Assembly (NCBI GenBank): GCA_034440615.1
Contig: JAOTOM010004299.1
Coordinates: forward strand, 138,501-202,500
Direction of reading: 5' to 3'
DNA from: Ashinkailepas kermadecensis
Taxonomy: Eukaryota > Arthropoda > Thecostraca > Neolepadidae
Length of the DNA stretch: 64,000 bases
Below, in pieces: positions 25,501 through 33,997 of this stretch (position 1 is the first letter of the stretch; each line of letters starts with the position of its first letter). Under the pieces are notes generated by a model. It made no database searches. It saw only the letters and a program-made list of their open reading frames with translations, and was not told the DNA's origin. A program made the translations under genes and the position numbers.

Positions 25501-27559
25501 GAGCGTCGCCCTCGGCTACCTCCCCAGGTGGTGACGTCACTGACCTGTCGCTGGATGTCGGCCGCCCGCTCCACAGTCGCCCACGGCCACCTCCCCAGGT
25601 GGTGACGTCACTGACCTGTCGCTGGATCTCGGCCGCCCGCTCCAGAGCGCCGCCCACGGCTTCCAGGCGCTGGCAGACGGTGTCAGCGAGACGCGTCAGT
25701 TGTTGGTCGGCCCGCTCGGCCTGCCGCTCGGCGGCGCGGTCCACACCAGCCAACAACTGCGGTGCCAGCATCTCCCACCGCTCCGGCAGCGCCTGCCACA
25801 GTCGCACACCGTGTCAAAGTAGATCCAGGTGGAAACTACTTCAGAGGATGCATGACAAATGTAAATATCAGCGATGCATGAGTTCTGATGATTGATCAAT
25901 CAGTCTCTCCACTTGTGACATTACGAAACAGTTAATGAGAAACACTTCTAGCGCTGCCACAGCCCTAACCTCGTTATTAGCCCTAACCTGACCTGCCACA
26001 ACCTGCCACAGCCCTAATCTCGTATACGTTGTAGCTGGATGTATATTTGTATCAGGTACATAATACTACTTCACATTACCTCACTCACCATGCGAGTCCT
26101 ATCTGCGATGACAGCTCCGTAAATGACACACCAACGATGTACACTATTACAGTGATGTGAAGCCTAGTTTCAGCTAAGACTGTGTGAATGAAACGGATAA
26201 CACGACTTTATTACGCGGCGTGAAGCGCTTTCGACCACTGACCTGCACGTGCGCAGCCACCACCGTCATGGCCTCGCGGACGTCCCGCTCCAGCTGTTGC
26301 CGCTGCTGACGCTCCTGCTCGATACGCTGCTCCAGCGCCTCCGACTTGGTGCGCAGAGCGATGGACGGCTGCGGTGCCGACTCCTGGCTGCTGCGGCTGG
26401 CCGTCTGGAGGCCTGAGTCCTGACTCGCCTCCGCCGAGCACGGTCCGCCTGGCCAGCGGCCGCGCTGGTGTGGCGACACCTCTCGGGGCCGGACCTGTTC
26501 GGGGGGCGGCACCTGTCGGGCGTAGGCCGGGTCAGAGGAGATCACACGTCGGGTCAGAGTTTCACCTCCCGGTGGTGTCGGATCAGAGAGCAGCACTTGC
26601 CGCGATTGGGCCAGGTCCGGGATAGGCGCCTGCCGGAACCGGACCAGGTAGGGAGCAGCACCCAGGAGTAGCAACCGGACCAGGTAGCATTGAGTAGCAA
26701 CTGTTGCGGGTAGGTCGGGTCAGGGAGCAGTGTCCTAGAATTCATTTTCGTAGAGTGGAGGGCAGCAGGTAAAGACGTCAAAACTCCTTATGAAGCCGAA
26801 ATAATGTATCGATATGATAGGAAAAAGTGCGGGCAAAGAATAATATTCACAATGGACACGCATCTGCTGGCACGGTTGTGATGGCACGGATGCCAGGAGT
26901 CGAGAATGATGACAGAAACAGCTCATACAGTTGAATGTTGTGAATTTCAATGGAAATCAACTCAGAAAGTTAAAACTCTGTTCCCAGGTCAACATAATTT
27001 CGTGATGTGTCGTTTTCCACCTAAATGATTTGAATTTCAGGATATTGTAAGGGTGAGACAGCTCCTGGGGCCGGGCCGGGTCGCAGGGAGAGACGTGTCC
27101 CTGGGACGACCGAACCAGGGAACGATTTCTGTCGGCAATATATATCGCCTTGTAGGACACTTCCCAGTGACAAACACACGAGTAGGTATATCAGCAGACA
27201 TCACCGGGACCATATAGTGACTTTCGATCACACACTACAGCCGGAAAACTGGTGGACTATGGCGTTCCAGCGATCACAAAGAATGATTATCTCGGAATAA
27301 TGGATTATATAAATATTACAGTAAACCAGCTGAGTTTGTGCAGCACCTTTCGCCCATCGCCGTTGCCGCACAGCTGCTGCGAGAAGTCGTGCGGTGCGCC
27401 TGCCTGGGAGAAGTACGTGCTTTGTGTCTGCGGGTCGAGCGAGTCGACCCGTTGCGTCCTCTGCATCAACACCTTGAGCGGCTGGTCCTGGGTGTACTGC
27501 TGACTGTAGCCAAGCATTCCGGACAGAAAGCCGAAGAGCAGCTGGTAGCGCTCAGTATC
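7160..27559 (-). CDS. unrecognised coiled-coil and 11-residue-repeat protein gene (3' part, at least 10 exons)
   Basis: I assembled exons 27559-27347, 26629-26243, 25792-25616, 25050-24869, 24428-24248, 18766-18584, 17969-17865, 14976-14028, 12677-12583 and 7225-7160 (minus strand). All junctions are GT-AG and every phase is compatible, giving about 845 residues without a certain 5' end. The order is: a polar segment (RYQLLFGFLSGMLGYSQQY), a long heptad-rich coiled coil (EQRIEQERQQRQQLERDV, DRLASAADRVTAVVAEM), a Pro/Gln-rich part, two blocks of 11-residue repeats, and an acidic tail (DWEPDDESENSR). I do not recognise the family. The long coiled coil and low complexity suggest a scaffold or structural protein, which is inference only. 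Several exon edges lie in tandem repeats. Large introns carry a LINE, a hAT element and the 22-bp VNTR. Confidence 0.6.
7226..10604. other. putative intron, part without features
   Basis: If the terminal exon is right this is intron of the minus-strand gene. It includes a two-copy ~43-bp repeat at 7700-7790 (CCAGCCTTCC, GGGGAGCGGTGGTTGCC) and nothing else recognisable apart from the weak LINE remnant near 10.0-10.4 kb. Confidence 0.5.
9909..10442 (-). pseudogene. possible LINE 3' end remnant
   Basis: The minus frame has a Cys cluster (DCCTCGDLVLHWC) and then hydrophobic-polar sequence (PDRIVFDLGQLTHYID), loosely like the region after RNase H in Jockey-type elements. There is no motif that settles it. 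Confidence 0.2.
10605..12545. repeat. G-rich 22-24-bp VNTR with higher-order blocks
   Basis: Roughly 70 units built on GGGGGCGGGACAG(T/C)ACCTCA. Unit length varies because the G-run is 5, 6 or 7 long. Blocks with ACCCGCCGCCGCC and GCAGAGTGCTGCTCCCCAG interrupt the array periodically. It has high G-quadruplex potential on the plus strand. It lies in the last intron of the minus-strand gene, starting just past exon i, and has no stop in any plus frame, giving three artefactual ~670-codon frames. Confidence 0.97.
12583..12677 (-). CDS. coiled-coil gene, exon i
   Basis: Acceptor TGTGCTTCAG. Two bases complete the codon begun in exon h, then VQRPAWPPVRTYSHASLLF and TPAKAPPPPDNE to donor GAG then GTACTG, phase 0. 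If the donor is skipped, the frame runs another ~27 residues (Arg-rich) to a TGA inside the first unit of the adjacent VNTR, which is the main alternative C-terminus. Confidence 0.5.
12715..13155. repeat. ~52-bp diverged tandem array, 8 copies
   Basis: CCAGTTGATA(G/T)-like cores with CAACAGGTA and CTCTGAA(G/A)CA recur about every 51-55 bp. Located in the intron between exons h and i. Confidence 0.9.
13160..13472. repeat. 78-bp tandem array, 4 copies
   Basis: CTGCGCTGTTGCGGCACAAG starts about 13168, 13247 and 13325, with a diverged fourth copy near 13400. Confidence 0.93.
14028..14976 (-). CDS. coiled-coil gene, exon h with two 33-bp coding repeats
   Basis: 316 codons plus one base, acceptor GGGGTTGCAG, donor TCTGAAG then GTTAGTC. 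Without splicing, the frame stops two codons later. Begins VAPVAPQPAPTGSE. It holds about seven copies of an 11-residue RTAVQPGSARP type, a linker, then about eight copies of PRQEAVQSGSV type, and ends MDKVVQSSSDVYDFTWESE. Both repeats are 33 bp, so copy changes keep the frame. A Cys-rich frame on the other strand is a shadow. Confidence 0.62.
14255..14500 (-). repeat. 33-bp coding repeat, block 1
   Basis: About seven to eight units encoding PRQEAVQSGSV in exon h. The unit is a multiple of three, so expansion keeps the frame. Confidence 0.95.
14598..14840 (-). repeat. 33-bp coding repeat, block 2
   Basis: About seven units encoding RTAVQPGSARP in exon h, same period as block 1 and sharing the AVQ-x-GS core. 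Confidence 0.95.
14977..16463. other. intron, no feature seen
   Basis: AT-rich sequence between exons g and h of the minus-strand gene. No recognisable element before the TA run. Confidence 0.55.
16464..16528. repeat. (TA)n microsatellite
   Basis: About 65 bp of pure AT alternation. Confidence 0.97.
16880..17560. repeat. degenerate GAGACCCC-type minisatellite
   Basis: Short segments ending in GAGACCCC, GAGGTCCC or AGGCCC recur every 20-35 bp with almost unrelated spacers. Long minus frames here are artefacts. Confidence 0.75.
17865..17969 (-). CDS. coiled-coil gene, exon g
   Basis: 35 codons, phase 0-0, acceptor GACCGTCAG, donor ACCAAG then GTCAGT. Reads ADSEADESAPLIERMTAV then RNDTYRTQSVTAVPPTK. 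The intron just downstream has several more GGGTCAGT donor-like copies. Confidence 0.5.
18584..18766 (-). CDS. coiled-coil gene, exon f (Pro/Ala-rich)
   Basis: 61 codons, phase 0-0, acceptor TGCGGGCAG, donor AACCGG then GTCAGT. Reads QPPAPLAARGSWTSPVGTV, PQPWLPAPAARQEF and MEKQEQPTEQGRWNR. Uninterrupted and compositionally protein-like; the competing open frame on the same strand has poorer composition. The acceptor is duplicated in a 56-bp tandem repeat. Confidence 0.5.
18752..18885. repeat. 56-bp tandem repeat over the exon f acceptor
   Basis: CTGCCGACCCGC starts at 18755, 18811 and 18867. The first two copies are almost identical and each holds the minus-strand acceptor GCGGGCAG. Confidence 0.93.
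19050..19120 (-). repeat. hairpin-tail module copy 1
   Basis: Read on the minus strand, GGGCGC (19114-19109) pairs with GCGCCC (19087-19082), followed by TAAAGCCC and TAATAACTAACTAAC. Confidence 0.85.
19270..20440 (+). mobile_element. decayed non-LTR retrotransposon (reverse transcriptase remnant)
   Basis: Fragments in several frames follow Jockey/CR1-type reverse transcriptase: VDVIYIGFSKAFDKVAH (motif A, normally YLDFSKAFD), WVESWLTHRFQRVVLNG, SSWEAVTSGV, CAEDYAVL (normally FADD), WSTEWQIRFNLGKCNASHFG, then the downstream LEYYAQGWSPHFR, IDALERMQRTAT and RPRGDLIQVFNFLKG. Catalytic aspartates in both motifs are replaced and stops interrupt it. It lies antisense in an intron of the minus-strand gene. 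Confidence 0.85.
21194..24164 (+). mobile_element. hAT-superfamily DNA transposon, full-length ends, decayed
   Basis: The left end TAGGGATGCACCGGATA (21194-21210) and the inverted right end TAGGACACCGGATA (reading in from 24164) are imperfect terminal inverted repeats. Both are flanked by the same 8-bp sequence GTCACATG (21186-21193 and 24165-24172), the target duplication size typical of hAT. Subterminal ATCCGGCCGGAT palindromes recur at both ends. The interior encodes a BED-finger hAT transposase in broken frames. A C/G-tract-rich segment at about 21396-21740 looks like a nested insertion. The element lies in an intron of the minus-strand coiled-coil gene, in opposite orientation. Confidence 0.93.
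21974..23890 (+). pseudogene. BED-finger hAT transposase, frameshifted
   Basis: The N-terminus has a BED zinc finger: SFVWAIF, CKICKRLIKRG, then LHNHAKMKHP (C-x2-C and H-x4-H). It continues as hAT transposase in changing frames: YFSDAMLPRLYDEVKGEV, DVVLKAAHF, GINISEMLTKMWDEWNLVE, MTLGCELADIPAVHCTIHRL, VPTRWNSSYLMVQRLVEL, then the C-terminal dimerisation block SERMFSGTKQFRGRRS near 23790. At least five frame changes are needed, so it is not functional. ZBED4/ZBED6-like genes are the nearest known relatives. Confidence 0.88.
24248..24428 (-). CDS. coiled-coil gene, exon e
   Basis: 181 nt. One base completes a Ser codon from exon d, then 60 codons: RDDRDAVDRLASAADRV, EMRHVPDQLAKEM and QLATQLMDQLSQLQ, ending in phase 0 at donor CTGCAG then GTTAGC. 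The acceptor (ACCCCAG) is part of a 38-bp repeat, so other copies could be used. Confidence 0.58.
24420..24600. repeat. 38-bp tandem repeat over the exon e acceptor
   Basis: TACTG(C/T)TG(G) recurs at 24424, 24462 and 24500 with CACAGCACCGGGTCAGGACC between; later copies are diverged. Each holds a minus-strand CCCAG acceptor-like site. Confidence 0.9.
24675..24740. repeat. (ATCTAC)n / (CT)n microsatellite
   Basis: About eight ATCTAC units followed by CT dinucleotides, in the intron between coiled-coil exons d and e. Confidence 0.95.
24869..25050 (-). CDS. coiled-coil gene, exon d
   Basis: 182 nt after a pyrimidine-rich acceptor (CCTTACGTCAG), phase 0 to phase 2. Reads TEERGLLVHETQQRASGVEQ, then MEQDVLHAVRGLAV, and DALQQTAKTADGIQRVQEAV. 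Open throughout and heptad-patterned; a separate exon continuing the coiled coil from exon c. Confidence 0.6.
25440..25640. repeat. ~72-bp tandem repeat over the exon c donor
   Basis: CTGACCTG(T/C)CGCTGGAT starts at 25467, 25540 and 25611. Each copy contains the minus-strand exon end plus donor CGACAG/GTCAG and the following CACCACCTGG. Confidence 0.93.
25616..25792 (-). CDS. coiled-coil gene, exon c
   Basis: 59 codons, phase 0-0, acceptor CTGTGGCAG, donor CGACAG then GTCAGTGACG. Heptad-rich: AERQAERADQQLTRLADTV and LEAVGGALERAAEIQRQ. Its donor is copied twice more downstream in a ~72-bp repeat. Confidence 0.6.
26243..26629 (-). CDS. coiled-coil gene, exon b
   Basis: Ends ...MTVVAAHVQ at a good donor (GCAG then GTCAGT), phase 0. 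The 3' half is strong coiled coil (LEQRIEQERQQRQQLERDV). The 5' half is Pro/Arg-rich, and the acceptor at 26629 (TTCCGGCAG) is one of several possible CAGs, so the start is uncertain. Confidence 0.5.
27347..27559 (-). CDS. coiled-coil gene, exon a (most upstream supported)
   Basis: 71 codons, phase 0 after acceptor TTTGTGCACAG. Contains LLFGFLSGMLGYSQQYTQD and VLMQRTQRVDSLDPQ. The donor (GTGCTG after CGAAAG) is weak; the frame stays open to 27308, so the true end could be a little further. The exons 5' of this were not found. Confidence 0.5.
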
Positions 27560-28084
27560 CTGTGCACAAAGGAAATGTCCACACACTCTTACCGGGCAAA
27601 CACTATTCCACGTTGATCTCGAGCTTGCTAATTTCAATTTGCCATACCCAGCGGTGATCGATTATATTTTTTTTGGAGCCATCAAGAAGTCTTTTTGGCG
27701 CCATCAAATGTAGATCAAGACCTCAGATGGGATTTTCATTCGTTGGAAAGTGGCGTGGGCAAGTCCTCATCCAAACCCAGTTAACGCTATTTCGTATATT
27801 TTTAATAATGAATGCACGGCAGAAACCCATTGTATGCAGGTGGAAACATTTCGAAGGTGTGCTACAGGAGGTCCACCAGGTAGGGGCGGGGATACGGAAT
27901 TTTAAGTAAGAAGGGATGTGGCACTCGAAAACTAGTGGTCTTAGGCCACTTTTCGGCACGTAGCATGTACAAAACGAAAAACTCATCAAGCTTGTGTTGA
28001 ATTGCGATTGAAGGCGTGCGCTCTGAGCCTCCTTGGGTTGGACCTCTGCGACGAGGCGATTCGCGTACCTATTTTCCTAATTGC

Positions 28085-28683
28085 TCAACATATGGGAGGG
28101 TTTATAATGCCCACTTTTTTGCCCGATGGACGATCTCAGTAATTACGAAGTGGATGTCGATGAAAGGTGCAGTAATGGATGTCTTTTAATTAATGTAGTG
28201 GTTTTGACCTACAACCGTGATGAATATTTTCTTTCAAACGTCTTTAAATTGCCCCCAATTGGCGTTGAAACGCTGTAATCACAATAGAAAATGCCCGATG
28301 GACGATCTCAGTAATTACTGCACCGATTTTCATGAAAATGGCTCTAAAATAAACTTCGACATCGATTTTAGGCCCACTGAGTCACTTCCAGTCGATATAA
28401 TTAGGTAGAAAGCCACGAAATGAGGGATTGAAATTCGAGATCTGCCCGATGGACGATCTACGAAAGTAATTTACAGAATTGCGCCAAACACACACTAATT
28501 AATGTCTTTTCACCGTATTAGATCAGCTGAAGCAGCTCAGAGAAATAACATTGGAACATAGGAAATGTGAAATAGACTCTTAACACGTAAATCAGTACAA
28601 CTGTGAACCAAGCTTTCAGTCATCCTACAAATCTATCACCCATCTCTAATTTAATTGTGTTGTAACCAATGGCGTCGCCACCG
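28085..28683 (+). repeat. left arm of a large inverted repeat
   Basis: It matches 33998-34526 in inverted orientation over almost its whole length, at roughly 90% by eye. The left arm has about 80-90 extra bp near its inner end. The repeated phrase TGCCCGATGGACGATCTCAG occurs twice inside the arm. The arms enclose about 5.3 kb. Confidence 0.85.
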
Positions 28684-28739
28684 GGGGGGGCAGAGGGGGT
28701 CGTGAGACTGGGGGCGGCGCCCCCCCCCTGAAATTTGAG

Positions 28740-30360
28740 GAGGCCCCTATCGGGAAATGCACAGGAAAAAAGTGAGCAAGGAGGCCGACGAGACATGAGA
28801 GGAGGCCTCCAAGACGTGAGAGGAGGCCCCTAATTTGAAGGAGTCACCTAGGAGAGGATAGGAGGCCCCAGAAATCAAGAGAGTGCCAACAATTGGCACG
28901 GACGCCCCCAGGAATGCAAAGGAGGCCACCAGGATTGCAAAGGAGGCCTCCAGGATTGCAAAGGAGGCCCCCATGATTGAAAAGGAGGCCCCCAGGATTG
29001 CAAAGGAGGCCCCAGGATTGCAAAGGAGGCCTCCAGGATTACAAAGGAGGTCCCCATGATTGAAAAGGCGGCCCCAGGATTGCAAAGGAGACCGCCAGGA
29101 TTGCAAAGGAGGCCCCCAGGGTTGCAAAGGAGGCCCCAGGATTGCAAAGGAGGATTCCAGGATTGCAAAGGAGGCCCCCAGGAATGCAAAGGAGGCCCCC
29201 GGGATTGCAAAGGAGGCCTCCAGGATTACAAAGGAGGCCCCAGGATTGCAAAGGAGGCCCCAGGATTGCAAAGGAGGCCACCAGGATTACAAAGGAGGAC
29301 TCCAGGATTGCCAAGGAGGCCCCCAGGAATGCAAAGGAGGCCCCCATGATTGCAAAGGAGGCCCAATACGGGAAAGGAGACCTCAGAAAATGAGAGGAGG
29401 CCCAAAGACGGAAGAAAAAGCCAGTGGATATGAGATGAGGTTTCGGAGACGCAAAAGCAGTCCCCAAAACGGGTAAGGTTCCACCAAGATAGAAAAGGAT
29501 GATCCAGAAAAGTGGCAGGAAGCACCTAATTCGGAAGAGGACGACACAAGATTGGAAATGAGACCCCATGGTGAACGAGGATGGCCCTAAAATAGGAGAG
29601 AAAGGTCATAAGATAAGAGGGATGACTCCCAGGGGAAAAAGATGGCTCCAAGACGGATAAGAAGGTCCCCAGGAAATGACAAGGTAACTGAGATAGGAAA
29701 GGTTGCTTGTAATTTGGAAGAAGAGGCACCTGAGAGAGAACAGGAGTCCACCAGGAGATAAGAGGCCACCCTTAAAATGGGCAAAGATAGAATCAAAACG
29801 CAGAACAGGAGGCCCCGAATACGTGAGAGGAGGCCCCTACTTTGAAAAAGAAAGCCTCTAGAAGAGAAAAGGAGGCCCCTGCCGGACTCGAGAGGAGTCC
29901 CTCGAGATGGAGTAGGAGGTCTCCAGGGCCGAATGAGGCCCCGACGACCGGAAGGAATTCCCAGGAAATGAGAGAAGGCCCTTAAGATGAGAGTGGTAGG
30001 TAGCAGGTATGGAAGGAGGCGAGGTTTCCAAAATTGAAGATCCCTCAAGACGGGTAAGCTTTGCCAGGACAAAGGAGGAGGCCCACGAGGCGTGTCAGGA
30101 GGCCCCTAATTTGGCAGAGAATGCCCCTGGAACTTGAGAGGAAGCCCCATGCCATGTTAAAGGGGCCCCAGGATGTGGGAGGAGGCCTTCCAAAACGGGA
30201 GAGGAGGACCATTGAATATGGAGGAGGGTAGGACGCACGAGAAGATGTCCAACACCGGTAAAGAGGCTCCAGGAAATAAGACGAGACCCCTAAGACGCGA
30301 GAGGAGGTCTATAATTTGCAAGAAGCCCCTGAAATGGCAGGAGTCGTGCCGGGGTACTTG
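28740..30360. repeat. AAAGGAGGCCCCCAGGATTGC minisatellite, degenerating outward
   Basis: At 28900-29370 about 22 near-regular units of ~21 bp (GGAGGCCCC, AGGATTGCAAA). On both sides the units decay to AGGAGGCCCC anchors with variable spacers. Confidence 0.93.
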
Positions 30361-32340
30361 AAAATCACGACATGGGCCCAAAAAGATCCCGGCCCTGAAT
30401 ATCACGCTGAGCCTAGGGGTACCAAAAATTCACGCCCGGACCATGAAAATCACGCTAGGGGCACGATAGGTCGTACCGTTCCCCAACAGTAGCATTGGGA
30501 CACAAATGAAGCCGGGGCAACGAAAAACAATCCGGACATGGATAATCAGTCTGGGGCCCCAACAATGACACCAAAAGCATCCAAAACGTATTGGACACCC
30601 ACAAAGTGTCGAGGTCGCTAAAACTCGCGCTAGGCATCCAAGCAAATGACGTCGGGACACAAAAGATTACATTGGACTAAAAAAGTCGCGTCGCAACCCT
30701 TGAAAATCTCACTGGGGACCAAAAGGGTCGCGTCTGGACCCCAAAGGTTGCAGCTGCCCCAAAAATCAATTATCAACCGGAATGTCACTCTGCGCCCCAA
30801 AAAATCGGGTCAAAGTAGTCCCCCCCCCAAAAAAAACCCGTTGGGCACTGTAAAAAACGTGTCGGGGCACCGTAAAAAAATCGCACCTGGAGACCGAAGA
30901 ATCGTACCAGGACCCAAAAATATCACATAAGGACCTAAAAAAATAAAAACTCGATGTCCAAAAGTTCACACAGAGACTCGATGGAATCGACCCCAGCACC
31001 TGAAAATTAAGAACAGGTCCGGAAAAAATTACCCGGAGGGCATTTATACTCAGAAAGGTGTCATCGGCTGAAAAAGTCCTTCGGTGGCCGCAGTGACATA
31101 TCAAGGGGGCAAATTCCCCCTCCCTCCTAAGAGGGATATGCTCCCAAGAATCGAGCCAAGGCCCCCAAAAGTCGCGCTGGGCCACACAAATTCGCGTCGG
31201 CCCACCAGAATTCGCGTAGGGGCTCCAAGTAAATACGGCGGGCCCCAGAAAACTCGCTCCGAGGCACGAAAATCTGCAACAGGAACCGCCAAGATCGCGT
31301 TGGGGTCACAGCTAAGTACAACGCGCCCCGCAAACTGGAACCGGTCCCACCAAATTTCGCGCTCGGACCTACAATTCCCATCGGTAGCACCAAAAAGTTG
31401 GTCTGGGCATCAAAAATTTAAGTCGGGGCTGCCAACAATTGGCGTCTAGGGCCCCACATAGGCACCGTGTGGCCCCCAAAGTTGCATCGGTATCCGAAAA
31501 ATAAAGCCGGAGCCCTCCAAAATAAGGAGGGATTCCAAAAAAAGGCCGGGTCAGGACAATGGTTCTGGAGCACCGAACATGTCATCAGATGCCTTGACAA
31601 ATCGCGTACGGCATCGAAAAACATACCGGAGCCCGAAGAAAATCGAGGTGAGATACAAAAACATAGCGCCAGGGACTCGAAAAATCAGGCCGGGATTCGG
31701 AATTTTAAAAAAATAAGAAGATATCCACAAAAACGCGTTGAGCCCAGATAATTGGCGTTGGGTCTCGGAACCATGCGCCTGGGCGCGATAAGTCGCGCTA
31801 GGACCAAGAAAAGTCGCACCGAAGCCCCAAAATCGTACTGGAGCCACACAAATGTGCGTCAGAAGCCAAAAAAAAACACACAGCGGGACCATAAGAGCAC
31901 AACGGTGACCGAAAATGCGACTGGCCCTCCAAAGCGCAGTGTCCCAAAAGCGACATGGCCCGAAAACATGCGTTGTAGCCATAGTAGCCATATACCGGGA
32001 ACTCTAAAAAAAAACTTTTAAAAAATACCGGGAGCTCTCAAGGCACACAGGGGCCATGCGACCGCACAAGGGCCTGAAAAGAGGCTGGGGCCGCAAAAAG
32101 CAACATGGTCCCAAAACGAACAAAAATACCAGGCACTAAGTAAACACCTCGAGATCTTTGAAAACGCCGCGACAACCAAAAAAAATATTATGTGCGCAAA
32201 AAAAGCAACAAACCCTAAAACGAGCAGGGGTTTCGAAAAAGCGTTGGGCCTCTAACAAAAACAGATTGGAGCCCTAAGACACATCCGTAGGCGAATAAAT
32301 ACGAAATGGGTCCAAAGAAGTACACTCAGGCAGGGCCTCT
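30360..32340. repeat. very degenerate GGGCCCCNAAAATCGCG-type array
   Basis: Units of roughly 20-28 bp keep a purine/C-rich anchor (GGGGCCCCAAAA, GTCGCGT) but hardly any two are alike. It continues directly from the preceding array. Confidence 0.8.
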
Positions 32341-33997
32341 GTTCGGTAGTCAACCTGGAAGCATGTTTAATCAAAGATATGAGGTGCATCGAAGCTCAGC
32401 GGGTATCCGCATTTCTTCGCCATGAAATATGGGAAGTTGGGAACCAATGATCGAATTTAATTAATCGAATTTTCAGAGCGAACGCCCATACGAAGCATTT
32501 ATCACGTCAGATATGGCGCAAGTCTATGATGTGGCAGCAATTAGCAAAGCGTAGCAGGCCCGGCAGAATCCGTAGCATCGCACGAAGTGTGGCGAATGCG
32601 CCGAAGGCGCAAGATGGGTGTGCACGTGCACTAACGTTGGCGTCGTGGCGACCGGGCACTATGAACTGGAATGTCTGAAATTGGGAAATTTTACATTTTA
32701 AAGTGATTTGTGTAGGTGTGATTTCAAAAGTGGGAGGTGACTTATCAAGGGATACCAAAATAATACATTCGAACAGGGTGGGGGAGATAGGGTTGAAATC
32801 CGACGAATCAGAAACGATAGTGGTAGATTAGGCCCCTCCACAGGATAATTCAGTTGATCACTAATTATTTTATTTAAAAAGGTCCCCTTTGACAAAATAG
32901 TGGTCGAAATCGGAAGACTTTATTGAGTAGTTGGACCCCCTCCAAATACGTTTGCTCCCCCCCCCCCTCCCCTTGACGCAAATATAGGTGTGTCACTGGT
33001 CCCCCAATAATTTTCAGAAACTTACGCCCATGGAGCAAATCCAACATTGCGGGGGCAAATTCCCCCTCGCATGCATACAATACAACACCGATGCCCCATA
33101 TTACATGGGAGGAATGATGTTTTAAAATGTATTTTCTTCCTACAAAGTTGTCTTCTGTGATTACAGCCTGCATGATTAGAGCTTCCCGGCTTCAATACCT
33201 TCTCAACGACATAATTTACAAAACGGTACAGCACAGCGATGACCATGCGCGTGACGGCGTTGAATTCGAAGGTTTTGCATTATTTATGCATTGTCATTGT
33301 TACATTGTTGCATTGCCATTGATGCATTGTTGTTCAATGCTTGTTCTTGCCGTGAATTTATTCGCGGAGGATGTATTATTTTAGATTCTATGCCAAGTGC
33401 CTTGCAGCCAGCACCAAATGTGTTTTTTTTTAATGTCTAAGATGACGATCAGAAAACCAATTCAATCCACTTCTCGTTGTCACCTTCGCGAAATTGTCGT
33501 CCTAGGACTGAGAAATGATCGTTTAAGCTTGTTTATGAGATCAAGCTGGTGGGAATGACAAACAGTAGTGATGAACCTAGCTATATTCAGTTAAACTTGG
33601 TGGACATAGAAGTGGGTTGATCAATGGGAGATATCCTTAAGATATGCTCAGCACGAGCCCCACCAGCTCGCTACAATCTAGAGGCCAGCGGGAAGATTCT
33701 TCTCGTCGATAAAGCATAAAGATATTGGTTTGTTTTGGCACTCACGTATTTATCCACATTTGCTTATTTATACCCTGGTATGGCTCAGTTCTCAGCGAAA
33801 ACAATGATTCTTGCCATTGCGTTTTGCGTAAATCATGCACCATGCCAAGAACAAACAAGACGTCAATATGAAATCATGTTCCCATTTGGGAACCAAACTA
33901 AGAGCCTAAAAAGAAATAGGTGGCCCTAACACATTGGAGGCCCCCTATCAACATTGCCCCCCCCCCCCCACCCCCTGGAAGAATTTCGTGGCGACGC

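Noticed and set aside
7160..27559. Identity of the coiled-coil gene as TALPID3 or FKBP15
   Set aside because: Both have coiled coils and acidic tails, but I could not align any distinctive conserved block, so no name is given.
28747..29569. Several 100-175-codon frames on both strands, FAILGASFAILG type
   Set aside because: They come from the AAGGAGGCCCC minisatellite, which is open in many frames.
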